Below are positions 9,846 to 17,465 of a stretch of DNA of 52,494 nucleotides, piece after piece. Below the pieces are notes generated by a model. The model did no database searches. It had not been told where the DNA came from and was given only the letters and a program-made list of their open reading frames with translations. The stretch comes from Flavobacteriales bacterium (GTDB lineage: Bacteria > Bacteroidota > Bacteroidia > Flavobacteriales_D > Sanyastnellaceae): positions 1 through 52,494 of the forward strand of contig JAIXWP010000113.1 of NCBI GenBank assembly GCA_027491215.1, read 5' to 3'. Position 1 is the first letter of the stretch; every line of letters starts with the position of its first letter. The position numbers were made by a program, and so were the translations under genes.

Positions 9846-10331
9846 CTAGTGTTTCTTTTTAATTGGAATCCATATTTCCTCTTCAGAGGTGCTGTCATTC
9901 ATTTTATACTTTGCACCCATGAGAGCAAAATGAGGCCTCAAATCCACATCAAAGTCCGATGATGGTATCCACGACTGAAAAATGAACGAATACGCCTTAA
10001 AAGCCTCGCTAGGGGGTCCAACAAAAGTAAAGACAACATAATCACCCGATGGAATTGAAAGTCTTTCAAATTCGTCAGGATGATCAGCAGTTAGGTCTAC
10101 TTCTACTGCCGCCCATTTTTTAAACTCTTTAGTTGGGTTGAACGCCTCAAAAAAACTCAAGTCATCATATTCCTCTACTGAGAACAGATCCGAACTTAAT
10201 ACACCAGTTATTTCTGCTCGACGAGGCATAAGCTTTTGCCACAGTTGTGGAATTCTTTGATTGCTCATGCTGAAACGATCAGAAAATCCGACCAAGTGTT
10301 TCTCGGCGATTGTTTCGAAACGAAAATTCAT
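9846..10331 (-). CDS. GyrI-like / AraC effector-binding domain protein
   Basis: A 161-residue protein with no DNA-binding domain. It opens with a GyrI-type strand (FRFETIAEKHLVGFS). Its second half has the family pattern: an F-x-x-W-I-P block (SFIFQSWIPSSDFDVDLRP) and the C-terminal EEEIWIPIKKKH. GyrI-like domains bind small hydrophobic or cationic ligands, either fused to AraC/MerR regulators or alone. It lies 6 bp upstream of the RluA N-domain gene on the same strand. It is separated from cox by the terminator at 10356-10378, so it needs its own promoter, which I could not identify. The ligand cannot be predicted. Confidence 0.82.
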   Translation of the reverse strand: MNFRFETIAEKHLVGFSDRFSMSNQRIPQLWQKLMPRRAEITGVLSSDLFSVEEYDDLSFFEAFNPTKEFKKWAAVEVDLTADHPDEFERLSIPSGDYVVFTFVGPPSEAFKAYSFIFQSWIPSSDFDVDLRPHFALMGAKYKMNDSTSEEEIWIPIKKKH

Positions 10332-10355
10332 TGGATAAAATTAAAGCAAAAAAAA

Positions 10356-10378
10356 TCCCCTCGATTTATTCGAGGGGA
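10356..10378 (-). terminator. Rho-independent terminator of the act-cox operon
   Basis: A perfect 9-bp stem (TCCCCTCGA paired with TCGAGGGGA) encloses a 5-nt loop. It is followed on the minus strand by eight T residues (10355-10348). It lies 28 bp after the coxA stop and is oriented for minus-strand transcription. Confidence 0.9.
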
Positions 10379-10406
10379 CTTCTATATTTTTTTCTAGAAA
10401 AAAATC

Positions 10407-12209
10407 TTAGTGACCGTGCTCACCTGTCTTCAATGGAACAACTTGAGGAACGAAGTCTTCTTCGTGCTCTGGGTTGCTGTAATCATAAGCCCAACGGTGA
10501 ACCTCTGGGATAGCTCCAGGCCAGTTTCCGTGAACGTGCTTAACAGGAGTTGTCCATTCCAATGTATTTGATCCCCATGGATTCTGAACAGAAACCTGTC
10601 CGTAGAAAATGCTGTGGAAGAAATTGAACAAGAATAGAATTTGAGCTGCTCCTCCAACAATTGCAAACGTTGAGATGATAGGATTCAAGTCCATTACCCA
10701 ATCCAAGAATTCGAATTCTGAATAGCTATAGTAACGACGCGGAGCTCCTGCCATACCCACAAAGTGCATTGGGAAGAATACGCCATAACCGCAGATCAAT
10801 GTCAACCAGAAGTGAGCGTAACCCAATTTAGTGTTCATCATTCTACCAAACATCTTTGGGAACCAGTGATAAACACCTGCCAACATTCCAAAGATCGCTG
10901 ACATACCCATTACAATGTGGAAGTGAGCAACTACGAAGTAGGTGTCGTGTACGTTTACGTCCAATGCCGAGTCAGCAAGGATGATACCCGTCAAACCACC
11001 AGTTACGAATGTTGATACAAGACCGATTGAGAACAACATTGCTGGAGTAAAGCGGATGTTACCTTGCCACAGAGTAGTAATGTAATTGAAGGCCTTAACA
11101 GCTGATGGAATTGCAATCAATAGTGTTGTGAATACGAATACTGATCCAATGAATGGGTTCATACCAGTTACATACATGTGGTGCCCCCACACGATGAATG
11201 ATAAGAAACCTATTGCAAGGATAGAACCGACCATTGCTTTGTAACCGAAGATTGGCTTACGAGCATTAGTAGAAATTACTTCAGAACTAATTCCTAATGC
11301 TGGGAGAAGTACGATATATACCTCTGGGTGACCTAGGAACCAGAATAAGTGTTGATACAATAGTGGTGAACCACCAGTTACGTCAAGTGCTTGACCCTCG
11401 ATAAAAATATCTGAAAGGTAAAACGCTGTACCGAAACCACGGTCCATCAAAAGAAGAACTACTGCAGAAACCAATACTGGGAATGACAATACACCAAGGA
11501 TTGCAGTCACCAAAAGTGCCCACATTGTCAATGGCATACGAGTCATTTTCATTCCTTTTGTACGAAGGTTAACGATGGTAACGATGTAGTTCAAACCTCC
11601 CAAAAGAGAAGATGCTACGAACAATACCATTGACAATAACCAAAGTGTCATACCAGTACCAGAACCAGGCATTGCTTGTGGAAGAGCTGATAGCGGAGGA
11701 TAAACTGTCCATCCACCTGATGCAGCACCACCTTCTACGAATAGAGAAGCTACCATGATAATACTAGATGCCAAGAAGAACCAGAATGACAACATATTCA
11801 AGAAACCAGATGCCATATCTCTTGCTCCAATTTGAAGTGGAATAAGAAGGTTCGCGAATGTTCCTGAAAGTCCTCCTGTTAATACGAAGAATACCATGAT
11901 AGTACCGTGAATGGTAACCATCGCTAGATATGCATTACCGTTAAGAACTCCGTCTGGCGCCCATTTGTCACCAAGGAAGAAATTCAAAATACCAAAGCTT
12001 TCTCCTGGCCATCCCAATTGGAGACGGAAGAAGATTGATAACATCACCGCGATAATACCCATGAAGATCGCAGTTATCAAAAACTGCTTAGAGATCATCT
12101 TGTGGTCTTGCGAGAAGATGTACTTTGAAACGAAACTCTCTTCATGGTGGTGAGCATGACCGTGACTGTCATGACCATGAGCGTGGTTGTGTTCTGCTGT
12201 TGCTCCCAT
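10407..12209 (-). CDS. coxA: Cytochrome c oxidase subunit I (aa3 type)
   Basis: A 600-residue, roughly 12-helix haem-copper oxidase subunit I, which reduces O2 to water and pumps protons. The GHPEVYIVLLP motif carries the CuB histidine and cross-linked tyrosine. WGHHMYVTG gives two more CuB histidines, and HDTYFVVAHFHIV gives the haem a3 and haem a ligands. The tyrosine in HPEVY places it in the A1 group. The N-terminus is unusual: residues 7-22 hold nine histidines (HNHAHGHDSHGHAHHH) before the first helix. It is the last gene of the act-cox operon, 19 bp after coxB and before a strong terminator. No subunit III or IV gene is in the window. Confidence 0.97.
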   Translation of the reverse strand: MGATAEHNHAHGHDSHGHAHHHEESFVSKYIFSQDHKMISKQFLITAIFMGIIAVMLSIFFRLQLGWPGESFGILNFFLGDKWAPDGVLNGNAYLAMVTIHGTIMVFFVLTGGLSGTFANLLIPLQIGARDMASGFLNMLSFWFFLASSIIMVASLFVEGGAASGGWTVYPPLSALPQAMPGSGTGMTLWLLSMVLFVASSLLGGLNYIVTIVNLRTKGMKMTRMPLTMWALLVTAILGVLSFPVLVSAVVLLLMDRGFGTAFYLSDIFIEGQALDVTGGSPLLYQHLFWFLGHPEVYIVLLPALGISSEVISTNARKPIFGYKAMVGSILAIGFLSFIVWGHHMYVTGMNPFIGSVFVFTTLLIAIPSAVKAFNYITTLWQGNIRFTPAMLFSIGLVSTFVTGGLTGIILADSALDVNVHDTYFVVAHFHIVMGMSAIFGMLAGVYHWFPKMFGRMMNTKLGYAHFWLTLICGYGVFFPMHFVGMAGAPRRYYSYSEFEFLDWVMDLNPIISTFAIVGGAAQILFLFNFFHSIFYGQVSVQNPWGSNTLEWTTPVKHVHGNWPGAIPEVHRWAYDYSNPEHEEDFVPQVVPLKTGEHGH

Positions 12210-12228
12210 TTCTTTAACCTCTTTAATA

Positions 12229-13485
12229 TTATTTATTTTCTGCTACAACTTTGTTGTTCGGCACTACAATCGTTGTCACTGTAGTACTATCTGTAGTAGG
12301 GGATGATTCTTCTTTTTCAGCAGGTGCCACATAGGTCTTCTGCTTTTCAAGCCATGCAATGTAATCCTTCTCATCTTCAACAATCACCTTAATCTTCATG
12401 TTGTAGTGAGAAACACCGCATACTTTGTTACACAACAAAATGTAGTCGAACTCATCATTACCAAGCTTATTTCTCATCTCAGCGGTAGTGATAGTAGGAG
12501 TCATTTTGAAACGTGTAGGAACACCTGGCACAGTATTCATTTGCGCTCTGAAGTGAGGCATATAAGCACTGTGAATAACGTCTTGTGAACGGAAGATGAA
12601 CTCAACTTCTTTTCCAACTGGAACGTGCATTTCTGTGTTGATGATTTTATCATCAGCACCTGCTTCCCATTCACTCAAACCAGTAGTTGGATTCTTTGTT
12701 TCGTTCAAATCTAAAATTCTTTGTTTGTCACGAGACAAGCGATAAAGCTTTTCTTGTTGACTTTCCAAATAGCTATCTGGCCAAATTGGAAGCTTTGCAT
12801 TTGCTTCGATTTCTTTTTTCAAAGATTCGATTTGCTCATCGATAGCATCTACTTTCTCCTGAATGTTTTCACGAGTCACCATACCTAGTGGGTTGGTGCT
12901 TGGATCGATTAAGTTATAGGTTGCAGATCCAAATGTTTTGTTGTCACCTGGGTAACGAACAATCCAACCGAATTGCTTAGAATAAACTTCGATTTGAATA
13001 GCATCTGCGCTAGCAGGACCTGTCATATTGTTCCAGGTAATCAAACCATAAACAATGATGAAAGCCATAGTAACACCTGGAACTAAAGTCCAGATCATTT
13101 CCAAACGATTATCGTGAGCGAAGAAGCGAGCCTTTCTATCCTTTCTGAAATAATACTTGTATGAGAAGTAGAATAAAAGGAAGTTCACGATGAAGAAAAC
13201 GATAGTGATCATCCAAATGTTTATCGACATCAGGCTATCAACTTGTGCTCCGTGCACAGAAGCTGCCTCAGGCAAATAGTCACCGTATGCTGAATACAAA
13301 TAGATTACCCCGGCGAAGAACAAGAACATCCAAACCAACATAAGGTTTGCTTGAAGCTTGTTGTCTGCAGGAGAGATGTCCTCTTCACGGGTCTTGCGCA
13401 TTGACCTCGTCAATTCATAAACTTTGGTCAATTGAGCAATCGCAATGATTGCTAGAACGCCGACCAAGAGTATCAAAAGTTTCAT
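12229..13485 (-). CDS. coxB: Cytochrome c oxidase subunit II with CuA centre
   Basis: The 418-residue subunit II carries the binuclear CuA site that accepts electrons from cytochrome c. Hydrophobic helices lie near residues 2-20, 49-66, 88-108 and 130-150. The CuA ligands are the His in DVIHSAYMPHFRAQMN and the loop CNKVCGVSHYNM (two Cys, His, Met). Between two strands of the cupredoxin fold, about residues 205-280, is a charged helical insertion (IQEKVDAIDEQIESLKKEIE and following) that may form a coiled-coil hairpin. The C-terminal tail is rich in Ser, Thr and Val. It lies 43 bp after actF and 19 bp before coxA. Its job is to pass electrons from Alternative Complex III to subunit I. Confidence 0.96.
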   Translation of the reverse strand: MKLLILLVGVLAIIAIAQLTKVYELTRSMRKTREEDISPADNKLQANLMLVWMFLFFAGVIYLYSAYGDYLPEAASVHGAQVDSLMSINIWMITIVFFIVNFLLFYFSYKYYFRKDRKARFFAHDNRLEMIWTLVPGVTMAFIIVYGLITWNNMTGPASADAIQIEVYSKQFGWIVRYPGDNKTFGSATYNLIDPSTNPLGMVTRENIQEKVDAIDEQIESLKKEIEANAKLPIWPDSYLESQQEKLYRLSRDKQRILDLNETKNPTTGLSEWEAGADDKIINTEMHVPVGKEVEFIFRSQDVIHSAYMPHFRAQMNTVPGVPTRFKMTPTITTAEMRNKLGNDEFDYILLCNKVCGVSHYNMKIKVIVEDEKDYIAWLEKQKTYVAPAEKEESSPTTDSTTVTTIVVPNNKVVAENK

Positions 13486-13528
13486 GTCGTTATCTTTTTT
13501 TCTCTAACTTAATTTCTATTCTAACTTC

Positions 13529-14773
13529 TTAAATGCTGTGATGTTCACTCTCATCTAAGAATGGATGCTTAGCAGGAACGAGTCTTGCTTTGCTCAATGT
13601 ACCTAGGACTGTGAGAATGAATAACCCAAGGAATCCTACGAACATTCCAGCTTCGAACCATCCAACAAAAGTTGTGTGATGACCTTCGCCGAAGCCCCAC
13701 TCCAAGTGACCATGAATGGTGCCTGGAACTACAGCCATATAAAGATCCGCGAAGTGACCGATGAAGATGATAACACCTACACGAGTCAAGTATTTGAAAT
13801 TACGCTTAGCGTCGCGAGCCATCAAAGCATAGAATGGAACTGCAAAGTTGACGAAGAACACTGCCCACATTCCGCCCATATAGTGATCGTAACGTTCTTT
13901 GAAGTAAGTTACCTCTTCAGGAATATCAGAGTACCAAATCAACATGTATTGACAGAACCAGAGATAGCTCCATAGCATTGATACCGCAAACATCCATTTT
14001 CCTAAGTCATGAATGTGAGAGTCATTGACTGTAGATAGATATCCTCTTCCCTTCAACCAAATAACTAAAAGTGTAGCAAAAATCATAGTGCTCACCCACA
14101 TACCAGAGAACACATACCATCCATACATTGTAGAGAACCAGTGAACGTCGATTGACATCAACCAATCCCACGCAAGTGTAGAGCTGAATACTGCGAAGAA
14201 TACCAAGAATACAGCACTCTTCTTATAGAAACGGTAGTGAATTTCTGTACCACCCACTTCGTCTTCCTGAAGTGACCATTTGCGGAACAAACGAGCGAAG
14301 TATATGAATACTGCTCCATAAACCGCAACACGCAACCAGAAGAACCAAGCTGATAGATATGGTCTCTTACCAGCGATGATTTCATCGTAAGCTGGAGATT
14401 CAGGATTATAAACCTCGCTGTCCATCCAATGATAAAGATGGTGAACGTGGAATTGACCCATTAAGAGAACTACAACGATTACTCCAAGACCAATCGGAAT
14501 ATAGGAATACATCGCTTCGAAGATTCTCTTCAACTGAGCAGACCACGCTACTTCTGCTGCATATTGCAATGCATAGAAGAAAAGTGCTCCCAACGCTACC
14601 GCGAAGAAGAAGAATCCATTAATGAGAAGATTCGCCCACCAGTACTGGTGATGATCTGTTTTGTCTGCAAACCATCCTAGTGCAGCGGCTACCAAGCCGA
14701 TCACCATCAACACGTATGCTGTGGTTTTCACTTTAGATGGTAATTCGAAATGCATCTTATTATCGTGTGCCAT
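13529..14773 (-). CDS. actF: Alternative Complex III subunit ActF (NrfD-like quinol:cytochrome c oxidoreductase)
   Basis: A 414-residue polytopic membrane protein with about ten hydrophobic helices and a His/Trp-rich core, such as FHVHHLYHWMDSEVYN and WDWLMSIDVHWFSTMYGWY. ActF is a smaller paralogue of the NrfD-like subunit ActC in the ACIII complex, which oxidises menaquinol and passes electrons to cytochrome c. Its position fits: after actE (31 bp) and before coxB (43 bp), in the order seen in Bacteroidota act-cox operons. The start is ATG at 14773. Confidence 0.93.
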   Translation of the reverse strand: MAHDNKMHFELPSKVKTTAYVLMVIGLVAAALGWFADKTDHHQYWWANLLINGFFFFAVALGALFFYALQYAAEVAWSAQLKRIFEAMYSYIPIGLGVIVVVLLMGQFHVHHLYHWMDSEVYNPESPAYDEIIAGKRPYLSAWFFWLRVAVYGAVFIYFARLFRKWSLQEDEVGGTEIHYRFYKKSAVFLVFFAVFSSTLAWDWLMSIDVHWFSTMYGWYVFSGMWVSTMIFATLLVIWLKGRGYLSTVNDSHIHDLGKWMFAVSMLWSYLWFCQYMLIWYSDIPEEVTYFKERYDHYMGGMWAVFFVNFAVPFYALMARDAKRNFKYLTRVGVIIFIGHFADLYMAVVPGTIHGHLEWGFGEGHHTTFVGWFEAGMFVGFLGLFILTVLGTLSKARLVPAKHPFLDESEHHSI

Positions 14774-14804
14774 ATCCTTTGGTCAAGCAGGTTTAGTAGG
14801 ATTA

Positions 14805-15506
14805 TTAATTCGTAGCTGTGCTATCAGACGCAGCAGGTGCTGCAGCCGCTAGTTTAAGCATACCGTTTTCATATTCTGGAGTAGAAACGCCTTGTTGTAG
14901 ACATTTTACATACTCGATGACTTGCCAACGCTCAAGCTGATTCAACTGTGAAGCGTGCTGTCCCATCAAACCTTTACCATAAGTAATGGTATGATACATT
15001 TTTCCTTCTGGAAGATCCTTCAGCTTCGTTGCATAATCAGGAATACCTTCAATGAAACCATTCCTAGAAATTGCTCCGTCTCCGTGACCTTCTTTTCCGT
15101 GGCAGTGCATACACATTCTTGTGTAAATCAACTTACCTTTTTCTATGTTTTTCTCAGTAGCGAAAATTGGAGTCTTGATTTCTGTAGCCGCACGCTCATA
15201 ATCCTCTGGGGTATTATTGAGTGGATAAGGCATTACAAATTGAGCAGTCAATGCACTTCCTGTGTATGGGATAGTTCCAGCAACTGGCTTTCTAGACAAT
15301 ACTGGAGTAACACCCGCAGCATCTTTCATTTGTTGAGTCCAATCCAAATGCTTGTTTGAACCATAATCAACGTATGCTTCTGGAGCAGGTGAACGATACA
15401 TGTCTGGCATGTATTCAACACCCGCAGCATTTGGGTCAACTGTACAAGCAGCAAACAACATTGTTGTTGCCACTAACCCTGTTATAATATACAATGGACG
15501 ATTCAT
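14805..15506 (-). CDS. actE: Alternative Complex III subunit ActE, monohaem cytochrome c lipoprotein
   Basis: A 233-residue protein with a lipoprotein signal peptide: the lipobox LFAAC puts the acylated cysteine at about residue 21. One haem c motif, CMHCHG, occurs in the middle. The later segment TYGKGLMGQHASQL supplies a plausible methionine axial ligand. ActE is the monohaem electron-exit subunit of ACIII, tethered on the periplasmic side. Its start lies 1 bp after the actD stop, so translation is probably coupled. The Ala/Ser-rich C-terminal tail is low complexity. Confidence 0.94.
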   Translation of the reverse strand: MNRPLYIITGLVATTMLFAACTVDPNAAGVEYMPDMYRSPAPEAYVDYGSNKHLDWTQQMKDAAGVTPVLSRKPVAGTIPYTGSALTAQFVMPYPLNNTPEDYERAATEIKTPIFATEKNIEKGKLIYTRMCMHCHGKEGHGDGAISRNGFIEGIPDYATKLKDLPEGKMYHTITYGKGLMGQHASQLNQLERWQVIEYVKCLQQGVSTPEYENGMLKLAAAAPAASDSTATN

Positions 15507-15507
15507 C

Positions 15508-16041
15508 TCAGTAATCCTTAATGCTTAGTTCGTATACATCTGTAGCGCGAATCTTTGCTTCGATATCCGACGCTGACATACTTTCATTTTGTTCAGTAAC
15601 AATCTCCATTACAAACTTATCATCTGTAGTTCTTGGATCTGGATTGCTAGCTGGCATTCCTGGTAATGTACCATTTCTCAACAAATATGTAATGGCCATT
15701 CCGTGTGCTCCGCAGAACACAGAGAATTCGAACATTACAGGAACAAACGCTGGAGCGTTTTCGATCCATGTGAAATTTGGCTTACCACCAATGTTCCAAT
15801 CCCAGTCTGATACCATGAAGTACCATGTACCTAATGTTGCAAGCAACGTTCCTGTTGTCGCATACATGAATGATGCGATTGCAAGACGTGTGCGCTTCAC
15901 TCCAATAACTGGATCTAATCCGTGTACAGGGAATGGAGAAAATACATCTTTTACGCGAATGCCTTGAGCTACAAGGGCTTTAGCGGCGTCCAAAAGCTTT
16001 TGGTCGTCGTCATACATCACGTGGAATACCTTATTTGCCAT
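15508..16041 (-). CDS. actD: Alternative Complex III subunit ActD (DUF3341)
   Basis: A 177-residue protein with a cytoplasmic alpha/beta N-terminal domain (MANKVFHVMYDDDQKLLDAA) and the family motif SPFPVHGLDPVIG. Two transmembrane helices follow, near residues 55-75 and 98-120. DUF3341 proteins are the ActD subunit of ACIII and pack against ActC and ActF. It lies 29 bp after actC and 1 bp before actE. It has no cofactor motif. Confidence 0.94.
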   Translation of the reverse strand: MANKVFHVMYDDDQKLLDAAKALVAQGIRVKDVFSPFPVHGLDPVIGVKRTRLAIASFMYATTGTLLATLGTWYFMVSDWDWNIGGKPNFTWIENAPAFVPVMFEFSVFCGAHGMAITYLLRNGTLPGMPASNPDPRTTDDKFVMEIVTEQNESMSASDIEAKIRATDVYELSIKDY

Positions 16042-16070
16042 AGTCTTTAACTAAGGATTGAATAAAATTC

Positions 16071-17453
16071 TTAATGCTTTTTGTTGTCTTCTTTCTTGTA
16101 GCTTTCTCCTGAAACCTTCAAAATGGTCTTCAATTCGTTCAAAGCCAATACTGGGAAGTATCTCGCAAACAATAAGAACAATGTGAAGAAGATTCCAATA
16201 GTACCGATGAACATCCCGATATCGATTGTCGATGGGTGGAATTCACCCCAAGCTCCCGGAGTGTAGTCACGGTGAATAGAGGTAACGATGATTACGAAAC
16301 GCTCGAACCACATACCGATATTCACGACAATTGAAAGAATGAATGTTGCTACCAAACTTGTTCTGATTTTCTTGAACCAGAATAGCTGTGGGCTGATTAC
16401 GTTACATGTCATCATCATCCAATAAGACCAGCTATATGGACCAGAGAAACGGTTGATGAAGGCATATGATTCGTACTCTACACCGCTATACCAAGAAATG
16501 AAAAGCTCTGTCAAGTAAGCCACACCCACGATTGAACCGGTAACAATGATTACGATGTTCATGTACTCGATGTGCTTCATGTGGATGTAAGCTTCCAATC
16601 TCATGGTCTTACGCATGATCAAAAGAAGCGTCAATACCATTGCGAATCCAGAGAAGATCGCACCTGATACGAAGTATGGAGGGAAGATCGTTGCGTGCCA
16701 TCCAGGAATAACGGATGTAGCAAAGTCCATCGATACAATTGAGTGTACAGAGAATACAAGTGGAGTAGCAATACCTGCAAGTACCAATGATACTTCTTCG
16801 AAACGTGTCCAGTGCTTAGCACGACCAGACCATCCGAAGCTTAGAATGCTGTAAAACTTCTTCCATCTTGGCTTCACCATTCTGTCGCGAATGGTTGCAA
16901 AGTCTGGAATCAAACCAATGTACCAGAATACCAATGATACAGAGAAGTATGTTGAGATCGCGAATACGTCCCACATCAATGCCGAGTTGAAGTTTGGCCA
17001 AAGTGATCCAAACTGGTTTGGCAATGGAAGTGTCCAATAAGCCAACCATACACGACCCATGTGGAATACAGGGAACAAGGCCGCCATGATTACAGCGAAG
17101 ATGGTCATCGCTTCAGCACTGCGGTTGATCGCCATACGCCAACGTTGACGGAATAGTAGAAGTACCGCAGAAATCAAAGTACCTGCGTGACCGATACCTA
17201 CCCACCATACGAAGTTGGTGATATCCCATGCCCATCCAACTGTTTTATTCAATCCCCAGCTACCGATACCGTTTGCCACCAAGTACATGATGTTTCCGAT
17301 ACCATATAGTGCAATGATAGCCGCGATTGTAATCGCTATCTTCCATTGCTTTGGAGCTTTACCTTCGATAGGACTCACGATATCATTCGTGATATCATGA
17401 TAGGTCTTGTGACCTAGAATCAAAGGTTGTCTTATAGATGCTTCTTTAATCAT
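16071..17453 (-). CDS. actC: Alternative Complex III subunit ActC (NrfD/PsrC-like membrane subunit)
   Basis: A 460-residue integral membrane protein with about ten helices of the NrfD/PsrC fold. Characteristic stretches are FVWWVGIGHAGTLISAVLLL and the following RQRWR. NrfD-type subunits bind quinol near their periplasmic face, next to the Fe-S subunit, and ActC is assigned this role in ACIII. It starts 12 bp after the actB stop, which fits tight stoichiometric coupling with the Fe-S subunit. Confidence 0.95.
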   Translation of the reverse strand: MIKEASIRQPLILGHKTYHDITNDIVSPIEGKAPKQWKIAITIAAIIALYGIGNIMYLVANGIGSWGLNKTVGWAWDITNFVWWVGIGHAGTLISAVLLLFRQRWRMAINRSAEAMTIFAVIMAALFPVFHMGRVWLAYWTLPLPNQFGSLWPNFNSALMWDVFAISTYFSVSLVFWYIGLIPDFATIRDRMVKPRWKKFYSILSFGWSGRAKHWTRFEEVSLVLAGIATPLVFSVHSIVSMDFATSVIPGWHATIFPPYFVSGAIFSGFAMVLTLLLIMRKTMRLEAYIHMKHIEYMNIVIIVTGSIVGVAYLTELFISWYSGVEYESYAFINRFSGPYSWSYWMMMTCNVISPQLFWFKKIRTSLVATFILSIVVNIGMWFERFVIIVTSIHRDYTPGAWGEFHPSTIDIGMFIGTIGIFFTLFLLFARYFPVLALNELKTILKVSGESYKKEDNKKH

Positions 17454-17465
17454 GATCTCTTTGGT

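Noticed and set aside
15521-15967. A 148-codon plus-strand frame opposite actD
   Set aside because: It is antisense to a conserved ACIII subunit, with no promoter or recognisable product.
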